Below, in pieces: positions 1 through 8,045 of a stretch of 25,294 bases of DNA. The stretch is from Eubacteriales Family XIII. Incertae Sedis bacterium (GTDB lineage: Bacteria; Bacillota; Clostridia; Peptostreptococcales; Anaerovoracaceae). A program made the position numbers and the translations under genes. The notes under the pieces are model-generated. The model was not told the origin of the DNA, searched no databases, and was given only the letters and a program-made list of their open reading frames with translations. Location of the stretch: contig JAIRSA010000183.1 of the NCBI GenBank assembly GCA_031255695.1, positions 1-25,294 on the forward strand, written 5' to 3'. Positions within the stretch are counted from its first letter, which is position 1. The number at the start of each line of letters is the position of its first letter.

Positions 1-162
1 TTGATAATTCCCGCGAAATATCGTATTATCATTATTGTTAGGCCAATAATGATCGACCCCGCTGCAATCAATACAGTTTTTGGCAGATGCGTTGGCACAC
101 AAGAGGCCGCTGTATATGACATGAATCAAATGAGTAGCGCCATATTGAAGGCATTAGAATAA
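1..162 (+). CDS. C-terminal fragment of an unrecognised protein (5' end outside window)
   Basis: Frame 1 is open from the window edge to a TAA at 160-162, giving 53 residues that end in SSAILKALE. The stretch begins with a hydrophobic run (YRIIIIVRP) and continues as mixed polar sequence, so it reads as the tail of a real protein and not as random AT-rich DNA. I do not recognise the family. It lies 55 bases upstream of the cytidylyltransferase and in the same direction, so it may be an earlier member of the same surface-polysaccharide operon. The segment is more AT-rich than the rest of the window, which could mean horizontally acquired surface-glycan DNA. It could still be a chance open frame. 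Confidence 0.4.
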   Translation: MIIPAKYRIIIIVRPIMIDPAAINTVFGRCVGTQEAAVYDMNQMSSAILKALE

Positions 163-217
163 ATTAGCGCAAAACAATAACATTATTTTGTTAATTTAGA
201 AAGGTTGCGTTTTACAG

Positions 218-886
218 ATGCAAACAGCCTTGTTTATACCGATTAAATTGAATAATCAGCGTCTGCCCGGGAAAAACCTCATGGATTTGAATGGCCGGCC
301 GCTGTGCAGCTACATTTTCGAAACCGCCGCCCAGTTGGATCTGGTCGATGAAAAATACGTCTATTGCAGCGATGAAAAGATCGCGGGCTACATCCCGCAC
401 GGGCTGCATCTCCTGAAACGCGATCCATGGCTGGATGGCTCCAGCATCAAGGGCACTGATATCATCAAGCATTTCCTGCGGGACATTTTCGCGGATGTAT
501 ATGTGCTGACGCACGCCACACAGCCGTTCACCCGAGCTGCTTCGATCGAAACGGCGCTCGACAAGGTTCATACCGAGGGCTACGATTCCGCTTTCAGCGC
601 AGTCAAGCTTCAGGACTATTGCTGGTATCAGGGCGAGCCTTTGAACTATTCACTGGACAATCTGATTGTTACCCAGGACCTAGAGCCAGTCTACATGGAG
701 ACTGGCGCGTTTTTTATCTTCCGGCGCGAGGTATTCGAAAACACAGGGAGGCGTATCGGCAGCAGGCCATATATGCATATTGTGGATCAATTTGAACAGA
801 TCGACATCGATACTGCGGAGGACTTCGCGCTTGCCCAAGCAGTGGCTGCATATCTGGCTTCAGCGCCAAGCGGGGTACGGCCATGA
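218..886 (+). CDS. CMP-sugar-type cytidylyltransferase (NeuA/KdsB-like)
   Basis: This 222-residue protein fits the acylneuraminate/KDO cytidylyltransferase family, which transfers CMP from CTP to a 2-keto-3-deoxy sugar acid to make the activated donor. The nucleotide-binding loop near the N-terminus reads NNQRLPGKN (residues 12-20). It mixes the KdsB-style RLPGK with a NeuA-style trailing Asn. Other family-like segments are VYCSDEK near residue 48, LTHATQPF near residue 92 and a late QIDIDTAEDFALA, the usual position of a metal-binding Asp. The length (about 220-230) is normal. Its stop overlaps the next start in an ATGA at 883-886, which implies translational coupling with the aldolase. The ribosome site is weak (AAAGG, about 13 bases upstream). 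The exact sugar acid cannot be read from the sequence. Confidence 0.85.
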   Translation: MQTALFIPIKLNNQRLPGKNLMDLNGRPLCSYIFETAAQLDLVDEKYVYCSDEKIAGYIPHGLHLLKRDPWLDGSSIKGTDIIKHFLRDIFADVYVLTHATQPFTRAASIETALDKVHTEGYDSAFSAVKLQDYCWYQGEPLNYSLDNLIVTQDLEPVYMETGAFFIFRREVFENTGRRIGSRPYMHIVDQFEQIDIDTAEDFALAQAVAAYLASAPSGVRP

Positions 887-2511
887 AAAATATACGGGTG
901 CTGGACTGCACGCTTCGTGATGGCGGGCGTATTATCGACTGCGCTTTCCCCGACAGCAAGATTTCCCAAATTGCCGAAAACCTCTCCCTTGCCGGTGTCG
1001 ATATCGTTGAACTTGGCTTCCTGCGCGACAGCGGAACCGTGGCCTACTCCGGCAACAGCACTTTCTTCACGGATGTCGCGCAAATTACTCCATTCATCCC
1101 GCAGGGCAACTACAAAACGGAGTATGTGGCTTTTATTGATTTCAGCATGTTCGATTTCAGTGCGCTCAAAGCCCGCACAGAAGGCACGATCAGCGGGATC
1201 CGGGTCGGCTTCACGAGAAATGACTACGAGCGGCACTACAACGACTTGCTTAAAGCCTTCCGTACCGTAAAGGTGCTGGGATACAACTTATTCATACAGG
1301 GCGTGAATACCCTCGAATACGCAGATTTGGATCTTCTCCAGCTTATCGAGACGATAAACGTGATACAGCCTGTCAGCTTTGGGATAGTGGACACTTACGG
1401 CGGCATGTATGTGGATGATGTGGCGCGGCTATACGGACTCATCGATCATAACCTCGACAGCGGCATAGCCATAGACTTCCACTCCCATAACAATTTCCAG
1501 CTCTCGTTCTCGTTTGCGCAGGAAGTGATCCGCCTCAGCAACGGCGTGCGCAAGATAATAGTCGACGCCACGCTGGACGGCATGGGCAAAGGCGCCGGCA
1601 ACCTGAACACAGAACTGATTGTCGACTTTCTAGTACGCAAAATGAATTATGGCTACAATACTGATCTTATATTCGATACTATTGATGACCATTTGCATGA
1701 TCTGCGCGAGAAGCTTCATTGGGGCTATTCCCCGACCGCCTTGCTGTCTGGCATATATCACAGCCATCCCAACAATGTCATCTACCTCACCCAAAAATTC
1801 CGCCTCAATACAAAGGACATCAAAAATATCCTGTCTATGCTCGAAGCGCCGGAAAGGCAGCGCTATGATTACGGCAGGCTCGACCGTTTATTGGAAGAAT
1901 ACGGCAACGCCAACTGCGATGATGGCGCCGGCCTGGCAACGCTATTGGAAACCTTCGCCGGCAATTCGGTCCTGGTTTTGGCGCCTGGCATGACCATATT
2001 GACCCACCGTGAGATCATTGACAGATATATAGCCGAACACGCGCCTATTATTGTCGGCGTCAACTTTACCCCAGATTATCCGGGCAGCTACAGTTTTTTT
2101 GCAAACAAGAAACGTTTTGCCGCACGCAAAATATCGGGCATGTCTAAGGTGATAGTCTCGTCGAACGTAGAGCATGTTTTGGCTGATGCCATAACAGTAA
2201 ACTACCACAGCCTTGTGAACAGGGGGTACAAGCTATTCGACAATAGCGCGCTCATGCTGCTCAACCTCCTAAAGCGCCTTCGTGTGGCGGAGATAGCTAT
2301 AGCTGGCATGGATGGCTTTGTAAGCGGCTCTCACAACAACTATTTTGACGCGTCCCTGGAGGTCGAGCGCCTGCATACGCAATTCGACGCGATAAATGCC
2401 GAGCTGTCCGTCATGCTAAGACGCTACGCCGCCGCAGTCAAGGGGCAATGCACTGTATCGCTGATCACCCCAAGCAAGTTCGATACTGTCCTAAAACTAA
2501 AACAAAGCTGA
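883..2511 (+). CDS. HMGL-like aldolase with a C-terminal MptE/DUF115-like domain
   Basis: The first ~260 residues are a TIM-barrel of the HMG-CoA lyase/DmpG superfamily. They contain LDCTLRDGG (7-15, metal and substrate Arg/Asp), VELGF (42-46), FHSHNN (199-204, metal His pair) and GMGKGAGNLNTE (233-244). The last motif matches 4-hydroxy-2-oxovalerate aldolases, which use pyruvate. Residues ~360-542 form a second domain beginning LVLAPGM and continuing IIVGVNF, which resembles MptE/DUF115-like Rossmann domains of surface-glycan enzymes; that match is from memory and weaker. The gene sits between a CMP-transferase (4-base overlap) and a KdsC-like phosphatase (23 bases downstream). I infer that it condenses pyruvate with a sugar aldehyde to make the ulosonic acid. 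Alternatives are an acyl-CoA-using homocitrate synthase-like enzyme or a lyase acting in the opposite direction. Confidence 0.75.
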   Translation: MKNIRVLDCTLRDGGRIIDCAFPDSKISQIAENLSLAGVDIVELGFLRDSGTVAYSGNSTFFTDVAQITPFIPQGNYKTEYVAFIDFSMFDFSALKARTEGTISGIRVGFTRNDYERHYNDLLKAFRTVKVLGYNLFIQGVNTLEYADLDLLQLIETINVIQPVSFGIVDTYGGMYVDDVARLYGLIDHNLDSGIAIDFHSHNNFQLSFSFAQEVIRLSNGVRKIIVDATLDGMGKGAGNLNTELIVDFLVRKMNYGYNTDLIFDTIDDHLHDLREKLHWGYSPTALLSGIYHSHPNNVIYLTQKFRLNTKDIKNILSMLEAPERQRYDYGRLDRLLEEYGNANCDDGAGLATLLETFAGNSVLVLAPGMTILTHREIIDRYIAEHAPIIVGVNFTPDYPGSYSFFANKKRFAARKISGMSKVIVSSNVEHVLADAITVNYHSLVNRGYKLFDNSALMLLNLLKRLRVAEIAIAGMDGFVSGSHNNYFDASLEVERLHTQFDAINAELSVMLRRYAAAVKGQCTVSLITPSKFDTVLKLKQS

Positions 2512-2534
2512 AATTTGAATGAGAGGCATGTAAT

Positions 2535-3071
2535 ATGAACAAACAGGCCAACACGATCAGAAAATGCCTTCCTGCAATAAATCTGCTCGTCATGGATGTC
2601 GATGGCACGCTCACGGACGGGAAAATCTATATCGGCGAAAGCGGCGAAGCCATGAAGGCATTCAATGCCAAGGACGGCTATGCGATCTGCAATCTGTTGC
2701 CAAAGCACAACATCACCCCTGTCATTATAACCGGGCGGACATCCAAGATAGTTGCGAACAGGGCGCGCGAACTCGGTGTTGCCCTGCTGTTTCAAGGCGT
2801 AAAGGACAAGCTTGCATTGCTTGAAGAAATCGCTTCAGAGCGTGGGATAGGGCTTGATCAAATAGCATTTATCGGGGATGATCTGAACGATCTGGACTGT
2901 ATAAAGGCCTGTGGCCTAAGCGGCTGCCCCTCAGATGCTGCTTATGAAGTGAAGGCGCAGGCTGACTTCGTTTCTGAAAAAGAGGGTGGGGCGGGTTCTG
3001 TCCGGGATTATGTTGAATGGGTGCTGGGCAAGATGGGCGAAAATCACCCGCCCCACTTGCCAACACAATGA
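2535..3071 (+). CDS. KdsC-like HAD phosphatase (3-deoxy-ulosonate-phosphate type)
   Basis: This 178-residue protein is a cap-less HAD phosphatase very close in pattern to KdsC, the tetrameric 3-deoxy-D-manno-octulosonate-8-phosphate phosphatase. Motif I is MDVDGTLTDGK (20-30, nucleophile Asp21 and Asp23). FNAKDGYAI (43-51) matches the KdsC FxxxDGxG strand. Motif II is IITGRTS (64-70), motif III is Lys92 in the GVKDKL context, and motif IV is FIGDDLNDL (112-120). GAGSVRDYVEWVL at the C-terminus corresponds to the KdsC tail that reaches the neighbouring subunit. The ATG at 2535 follows GAGAGG by 8 bases. Grouped with the aldolase and the cytidylyltransferase, it probably removes the phosphate before CMP activation. 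The true substrate may be a nonulosonate or octulosonate. Confidence 0.88.
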   Translation: MNKQANTIRKCLPAINLLVMDVDGTLTDGKIYIGESGEAMKAFNAKDGYAICNLLPKHNITPVIITGRTSKIVANRARELGVALLFQGVKDKLALLEEIASERGIGLDQIAFIGDDLNDLDCIKACGLSGCPSDAAYEVKAQADFVSEKEGGAGSVRDYVEWVLGKMGENHPPHLPTQ

Positions 3072-3124
3072 AAATAGCGTCTCTTGCATCCCCCTTCGCC
3101 AGCCACGCCACAGCCCACACGCCG

Positions 3125-3156
3125 AAAAAAACGGCGGGCAGCAAGGCCGCCCGCCG
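3125..3156 (-). terminator. Intrinsic terminator of the GH30-SLH gene
   Basis: Read on the minus strand, an 8-bp perfect stem CGGCGGGC/GCCCGCCG (3149-3156 and 3132-3139, 9-base loop) is followed directly by seven T residues (3131-3125). It lies about 90 bases past the stop of the minus-strand glycosidase gene. On the plus strand the same hairpin is preceded by A residues and lacks a T-run, so it should act mainly in the minus direction. Confidence 0.85.
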
Positions 3157-3245
3157 TGCGCCACACGGCTTCCGCCTATGTAGCAGATATAGATTTATTT
3201 TCCCTGGCCGTGCTTCCCGCCGGTCCTGGCCTCAGCCCTGCCGGC

Positions 3246-6200
3246 CTATTCCGCAGCCGCATCGGCCGCGGCATCCGCAGCCTCTTCCGCAGGCGCGCCG
3301 GCATCTGCATCCGCACCAGCCTCTGCCTCAGCCTCAGCTTCGGCCTCGGCCGCCGCAGGCCCGCTGGCAGCCGCAGCCGCCACATAGTCAATGACGCCGC
3401 ACACGATCTTCGCCGTCTCCTCGCGCGTCGCGAAGGCCCCCGGATCGAAGCTGCCGTCCGAGCGCCCGCTCACTATGCCCAGCTGCTTCAGCATGCTGAC
3501 CGCATCCTTGGCATAGTCGCCCACTGCGGCGGCATCGGGGAACGATGCCCCGTCCGCCGGAGGCAGCGCCACATTCAGCGTGATAAGCGCCCTGTACAGT
3601 ATCGTGCATATATCCTGGCGGCTGATCTTGCCATTCGGCGCGAACGCGCCGCCGCCTACGCCATTTATCAGATCGGCGGCAGACGCCTTGTCCACAAACT
3701 CCTTGAACCAGTCGCCCGCGCTCACGTCAACAAAGGCCTCAGGCTCGCCGCCCGCAGGTATGTTCAGCGCCAGCGTGACCATCTTCGTGAACTCCGCCCG
3801 CGTCACATCGCCCATGGGGTCGATCGTGCCGTCCGTGCGGCCCGATATGATCCCCGCCGTGACAAGCCGCGTGACGAAATCCACCGCCCAGGCCGATACG
3901 TTCGAAGCGTCGCTGAAGGAAGCAAGCGGCCCCGACGGCGCGGCAGAGCCGCCGTCCGTAGGCCCGCCAGTGAGGCCGCCCGCCGTCTCGTCAGGCTGCT
4001 GCGCAGGCGGTGCGCCTGTATTGCCGCTTCCGCTGCCGCCGCTGCCGCCGCCCGATACGATGACCCGCCACACAGCCTCAAGGCTCACATCCCCAGTTAT
4101 CGGCGTCGAGAAATCAAACATGCCGCTGGCGCCCTCGGCACGCCAGCCTGAGAACGTGTAGCCGCCCCTGGACGGATCCGCAGGCTTGGACACAGTCTTG
4201 CCTTCCATTACGTACAGTGTCTCCTCCGCGTCCTGGCTCTTGAAGCTCACCGCGTAGAACGGCCCGCCCGCAGGCGCCATGGACACGCTGGAAATATAGA
4301 AGCTGTCCGTTCCGGAAAGCCTGACCTCGATCTGCTGGCGGTCATAGTCCGCATCCGGCTTCTCATAGACAAACTCGCCGTCAACCTGCGACCAGTCGAT
4401 CGTCCACAGATCGTCGCGCGTGGCGACAATCTGCCTGTCCACCAACTCGCTGCCCTTGTATGAGGCTATGCTTACAGTCGCGTCCGGCCTGGCCGCAGCC
4501 ACGGCATATGTGGCCGTCGGGAAGAGCTGGGCCTTCAGCTTGTAGGTGCTGCCATCCTGGAGCGTCCATGGCTTGAGCGCCTGTGCGGCGCCGCTGCCGG
4601 CACTGCGCCCGCTCACGTACAGCGATGTCTGCGAATACGTCCTATCGCTCGAAGCAGCCACAGTAGCCCCGCCTGTCTCCGTCCAGTAAAGCGTCGGATC
4701 GCTCGGATTGCTCTGCACGATCTGCCCATTCACCGGGACCGCCGTGCCGTCAAAGGTGAAATTATCTACCGCGATATCGCCGCCCTTGAATGTCAGGTAC
4801 AGGTCCTTGAAGCCGTAGGCGGCCCTGTCGCCAGTGTCGAGCGCGGCATAATATCTTTCACTGTCCGCGCCCGCAGGCACATCGATAATGCCCACGATCT
4901 TGCCGTCGTCCGGATCGTCCACCCAGACCTCGATCTTGCCGCCGTCCCTGGAAACGACGCCATTCGCCGATATGCGCGCATTATGGGCGGACACGCCATT
5001 GGCGAAATTGAAATTCTTGTATCCGAGCACCGTGCCGTCAGCGAAGCCGTTCGGCGGCACTATGCCCGTCCCCGTCCGGGAATCGCTGCCTTCGGGCCTG
5101 AGTATGTCCGCATATATGTGCTGGTCCAGGCCGTCCAGATAGCTGTCGTCCGCCTTGTACACAAAGGTAGTCACGCTCGCCGTGGGCAGCGTCGTTGTGA
5201 ACTCGCCGTTCACGACGGGGATCGGGGTATGCTTCTTTATATTCTCGTACGGCGAAGTGATGTACGGCACCACCTGCCCCGGCGCCCCCGCCGCGTTTTC
5301 AAGCTTGAACGTGACAGTCCTGTCCTGCCCCTCGTTGATGGCCACTATGGCGAAGTCCGCCCCCTTCTTGAATGCGGTAATATTGGCGCCTTCAAAGGGG
5401 TCGATGCGGTCCACGCCCACCCTGACGTAGCCAGGGTTCACAAAGCGCGAGAACTGCCCTGACGTGTAGTAGGGCTTGATGATGGAATGCTGCCCCGTGA
5501 GCGATGGCTGCACCAGCGCGTTCGTGCCCGCGCTCAGCCCGCTCAGGTGCGAGCCCAGGTTGCCCGTGGGCCACCACCACATGAAGGCGGTGAAGCCTGG
5601 GTCGCTGGCGAAGAGGTTGGCCAGCGTCCTTGCGGCCGCAAGCCCGGTAGGCTCGCGCGGCGTGCCCAGCTCAGCCATCCATATGTCCTCGTACTCCCTC
5701 AGGTAAGAGGGGTAGAAGGGATCCTCAAGCCGCTGGTCGGTATTGCCCTTTGGCGCGGCCACCCTCGGCTCGTAGTTCATCTGGTTGTACTCGTAAAGAT
5801 GCGTTGAGAAGATCGAGGCCTTCTGAACGGTACTGCTTGAGCCATAGATGTCTGGGTTTGACATCATCGCCCCGTAGCCCGGCCTGTCCGTGGTGCCCAG
5901 GTCGACAGGGCTGGTCGAGCGATCCTGGCGCGTCCCCTCCGGCGCCGCGATCTTCGGGTTGGGATATTTTGGCCCGTACGCGGCCGTGAATTTCGGCTGG
6001 TATTCTTCCCACACCGGGAACAGATAGTCCAGCAGGAAACGCTCGTAGTCGTCCCCTTGGAAGACGTAGCCTGAATAGCCGTGCGCGATCTCCGTCTCGT
6101 TCGTAGGCGACAGCGCATAGATGGGCACGCCGTAATGCGCCATCATGCCGTACGCGTACTCCGCGAGGTATATGGCGAACTCGTCGAAATACTCCTTCAG

Positions 6201-7616
6201 CAGCATCGGGTACTCGTCCTTGGGCTGCCCTGTCGGATCCCACTCATAATCGTTCCTCACGTTCTGGTTGCTCTTCATCCAGTAAGGCGGGCTCCACAAA
6301 GACGCATAGAACTTGACTTCGGGCCGGGCCTTCATGACCTCCTTCGCGAACCAGATCTGGTCCTCGTCGAATGTCTCCGTCCCGAAACGGTCCCCGAACT
6401 GCGTGTATGTGTCGGGGTCAAAACCCGGCGTGTTCCAGATGATGCCGCTCATGTCGCCGTCAGTTTTCGGGGGCACTGGCCATATGGTGTCATTGGGCCC
6501 GTCCCATATATGGTCGCCCCACTGGAGATACCCGTCCACTGTGTTTATATTGGCGCGGCCCATCAGGTTCTCGAAGGTCTTCGGCGAGCTGGTGTTTATG
6601 ACGCCGCCGTCGCCGATGATCAGGCGCACGATGTCCATGCCGACGCCCTTCTCCTCGTCCATGGCCATGTCGAAGGCCACAAGCCCCAGGTTCTCGTCGC
6701 GGGCAGTGATGCCGTGCGCGTTGAACGCTTCATATACCTGCTTGAACCCAGCCCATTTGTGGAAGGCCCACGAGCCGCCCACGCCTGTAATGGTCTGGTA
6801 CGTTTCGTTGAAGTCGATGCTGACCGTATTGCTCACGGGCGCCGGCTTCCTCCAGACGCTGTACAGATCCGCGCCTTCGTCCCTGCCGTCCACACGGTCC
6901 CCCGGCTTCAGCTCAAGCACGAGGCTGCCGTCCGGCCGCCTGTAGTCAGAGGTGGACCAGCCGACGAAGACCGTATCCATGCCGTCGGGCCTGACCGCCT
7001 CCGGCGTTATGCCCTTCACGGTGGCGGCGAAGTCCTGCCCTATGCGCACGGTCTGCTCGCCGGGCGCCGTCCCCGACGCATCCACAAGATGGTACCTCAC
7101 CGTACCGTAATGCGCGCCGCTCTCCTTCCAGTTGGCGTACAGATACATGATCGGGCGCTCGTGATCGTCATTGTAGTCCACGACCACCTTGTCCGCCGTC
7201 ACCTGATCATTGTCGAAATCCCACGGCCGGAATTCCCTGCCGTAGAGATCATGCCCCTCTTCTGCGGGGGCCGGAAGCGGGTTGCGGTAATAGTCCCGCA
7301 CCGCCGAATCGGTGTACCAGCCAAGGAACACATACTCCTTGCCCGCGTACATGACCTTGTCGTCAGGCTCCAAGCCCTGCAGTTTGGTGTTCGAAAGCTG
7401 CGCGAGGGAGATCTTCCCCCCCTCCGCGACGTTGGCTATCGTGTCGTCGCCCAACCCCGTCACGCCAGCCCTGACGGGCATCCTCGAGTGGAACACCACA
7501 TCGTAGGGCCCGCTGCCGGCCGCCGGCGTCGCAAGCGGTGCGCCCCATGCCGGCACGCTGCCCGCCAAGACCACAATGGCAGTGATAAAAGCAATAAATG
7601 GTTTTTTGATTCTCAA
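3246..7616 (-). CDS. Secreted SLH-anchored GH30-like glycosidase with carbohydrate-binding modules
   Basis: Start chosen at TTG 7616-7614, 9 bases after AGGAGG; the in-frame TTG at 7622 is only 3 bases from it. Numbering counts from 7622 (1458 aa; chosen start gives 1456). The order is: signal peptide 1-27 ending in PAWG; two InlB-B/Listeria-Bacteroides-like segments (~90-165, ~215-257, each with a FLGW/FVGW core); GH30-like clan GH-A barrel 265-700; its beta-sandwich 715-825; CBM6/35-like domain ~835-960; CBM4/9- or CBM22-like domain ~970-1117; a third InlB-B repeat 1122-1187; Gly/Ser linker; three SLH repeats 1237-1412 (DVTRAEF, KISRQDI, FATREET); and an Ala/Glu tail. Predicted acid/base is Glu509 in SPTNE and nucleophile Glu651 in WMAELG, near GH30_8 xylanase motifs. 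It probably hydrolyses a beta-linked polysaccharide such as xylan while bound to the wall. The substrate is uncertain. Confidence 0.88.
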   Translation of the reverse strand: MRIKKPFIAFITAIVVLAGSVPAWGAPLATPAAGSGPYDVVFHSRMPVRAGVTGLGDDTIANVAEGGKISLAQLSNTKLQGLEPDDKVMYAGKEYVFLGWYTDSAVRDYYRNPLPAPAEEGHDLYGREFRPWDFDNDQVTADKVVVDYNDDHERPIMYLYANWKESGAHYGTVRYHLVDASGTAPGEQTVRIGQDFAATVKGITPEAVRPDGMDTVFVGWSTSDYRRPDGSLVLELKPGDRVDGRDEGADLYSVWRKPAPVSNTVSIDFNETYQTITGVGGSWAFHKWAGFKQVYEAFNAHGITARDENLGLVAFDMAMDEEKGVGMDIVRLIIGDGGVINTSSPKTFENLMGRANINTVDGYLQWGDHIWDGPNDTIWPVPPKTDGDMSGIIWNTPGFDPDTYTQFGDRFGTETFDEDQIWFAKEVMKARPEVKFYASLWSPPYWMKSNQNVRNDYEWDPTGQPKDEYPMLLKEYFDEFAIYLAEYAYGMMAHYGVPIYALSPTNETEIAHGYSGYVFQGDDYERFLLDYLFPVWEEYQPKFTAAYGPKYPNPKIAAPEGTRQDRSTSPVDLGTTDRPGYGAMMSNPDIYGSSSTVQKASIFSTHLYEYNQMNYEPRVAAPKGNTDQRLEDPFYPSYLREYEDIWMAELGTPREPTGLAAARTLANLFASDPGFTAFMWWWPTGNLGSHLSGLSAGTNALVQPSLTGQHSIIKPYYTSGQFSRFVNPGYVRVGVDRIDPFEGANITAFKKGADFAIVAINEGQDRTVTFKLENAAGAPGQVVPYITSPYENIKKHTPIPVVNGEFTTTLPTASVTTFVYKADDSYLDGLDQHIYADILRPEGSDSRTGTGIVPPNGFADGTVLGYKNFNFANGVSAHNARISANGVVSRDGGKIEVWVDDPDDGKIVGIIDVPAGADSERYYAALDTGDRAAYGFKDLYLTFKGGDIAVDNFTFDGTAVPVNGQIVQSNPSDPTLYWTETGGATVAASSDRTYSQTSLYVSGRSAGSGAAQALKPWTLQDGSTYKLKAQLFPTATYAVAAARPDATVSIASYKGSELVDRQIVATRDDLWTIDWSQVDGEFVYEKPDADYDRQQIEVRLSGTDSFYISSVSMAPAGGPFYAVSFKSQDAEETLYVMEGKTVSKPADPSRGGYTFSGWRAEGASGMFDFSTPITGDVSLEAVWRVIVSGGGSGGSGSGNTGAPPAQQPDETAGGLTGGPTDGGSAAPSGPLASFSDASNVSAWAVDFVTRLVTAGIISGRTDGTIDPMGDVTRAEFTKMVTLALNIPAGGEPEAFVDVSAGDWFKEFVDKASAADLINGVGGGAFAPNGKISRQDICTILYRALITLNVALPPADGASFPDAAAVGDYAKDAVSMLKQLGIVSGRSDGSFDPGAFATREETAKIVCGVIDYVAAAAASGPAAAEAEAEAEAEAGADADAGAPAEEAADAAADAAAE

Positions 7617-7745
7617 GAACAATCACCTCCTGGCACTTTTCACGCTGATTCCGGGAGCGCCGCGGCGAGGCTGGCGGCATGTCCGCCAGTATGCCGCTGG
7701 GCCCGCCCGGCACCAGCATCAACCCCTTTTTTTGCCCATGCCAAT

Positions 7746-7774
7746 ATAATATACTAGAATTCCTGTAATGTCAA
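7746..7774 (-). promoter_or_regulatory. Sigma-A-type promoter of the GH30-SLH gene
   Basis: On the minus strand TTGACA (7774-7769) is followed after exactly 17 bases by TATTAT (7751-7746). The -35 is a perfect match and the -10 has five of six consensus bases. Transcription would start near 7738, giving a leader of about 120 bases before the chosen TTG start. Confidence 0.85.
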
Positions 7775-7897
7775 CATATACCAGCAACGCCGCATCGCGC
7801 CCACACCGGCAGGCTGCAATGCGCGCCTTACATCGTTCCGCGCCCCAATAATGTTATTTTTCGCCAATATGTAGAAAAAAACCGGATTTTAAGCTAA

Positions 7898-7926
7898 TGG
7901 ACAAAAGAGTACTTGCATAGTATAAT
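7898..7926 (+). promoter_or_regulatory. Sigma-A-type promoter of the PTS/glucosamine operon
   Basis: TGGACA (7898-7903, five of six consensus) is separated by exactly 17 bases from a perfect TATAAT (7921-7926). The flanks are AT-rich in an otherwise GC-rich region. Transcription would start near 7933, with a leader of about 113 bases before the ptsI start. This is the only promoter of this quality that I find on the plus strand before the end of nagB. Confidence 0.85.
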
Positions 7927-8045
7927 CTAATTAAATTTTATCCCTCATGCGCATGGCTGCACGGCAGGGCTGCGATTTAGCGGGCCGCAGCAGTGGCCCG
8001 CCCCGCCCCAGCCGGCATGCGCTGTCATCGGAGAGGAGAGTCCCC

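Larger units (their letters stand above)
7617..8045. promoter_or_regulatory. Divergent regulatory region between the glycosidase and the PTS operon
   Basis: This 429-base gap holds two outward-facing promoters and two leaders. On the glycosidase side the leader contains a 7-bp stem (CTGGCGG 7671-7677 with CCGCCAG 7683-7689, 5-base loop). On the PTS side there is a perfect 10-bp palindrome CATGCGCATG at 7946-7955, about 20 bases past the -10 box, and a 7-bp stem GCGGGCC/GGCCCGC at 7980-7986 and 7995-8001. Neither stem has a T-run, so neither is a clear attenuator. The palindrome could be an operator, but nothing else supports that. I see no gene and no convincing catabolite-response element. 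Confidence 0.6.

Noticed and set aside
3084..4151. 355-residue plus-strand open frame, extremely Arg/Ala-rich
   Set aside because: It is antisense to the SLH repeats and crosses the intrinsic terminator at 3125-3156; no domain or ribosome site.
6081..7757. 558-residue plus-strand open frame opposite the GH30-SLH gene
   Set aside because: It is a shadow of a well-supported gene; the product is Arg/His/Val-rich with no domain, and it even runs through the promoter of that gene.
7933..8045. RNA antiterminator (BglG/LicT-type) control of the PTS leader
   Set aside because: The regulator has DNA-binding helix-turn-helix domains instead of a CAT RNA-binding domain, and the leader hairpin at 7980-8001 lacks the T-run of a terminator.
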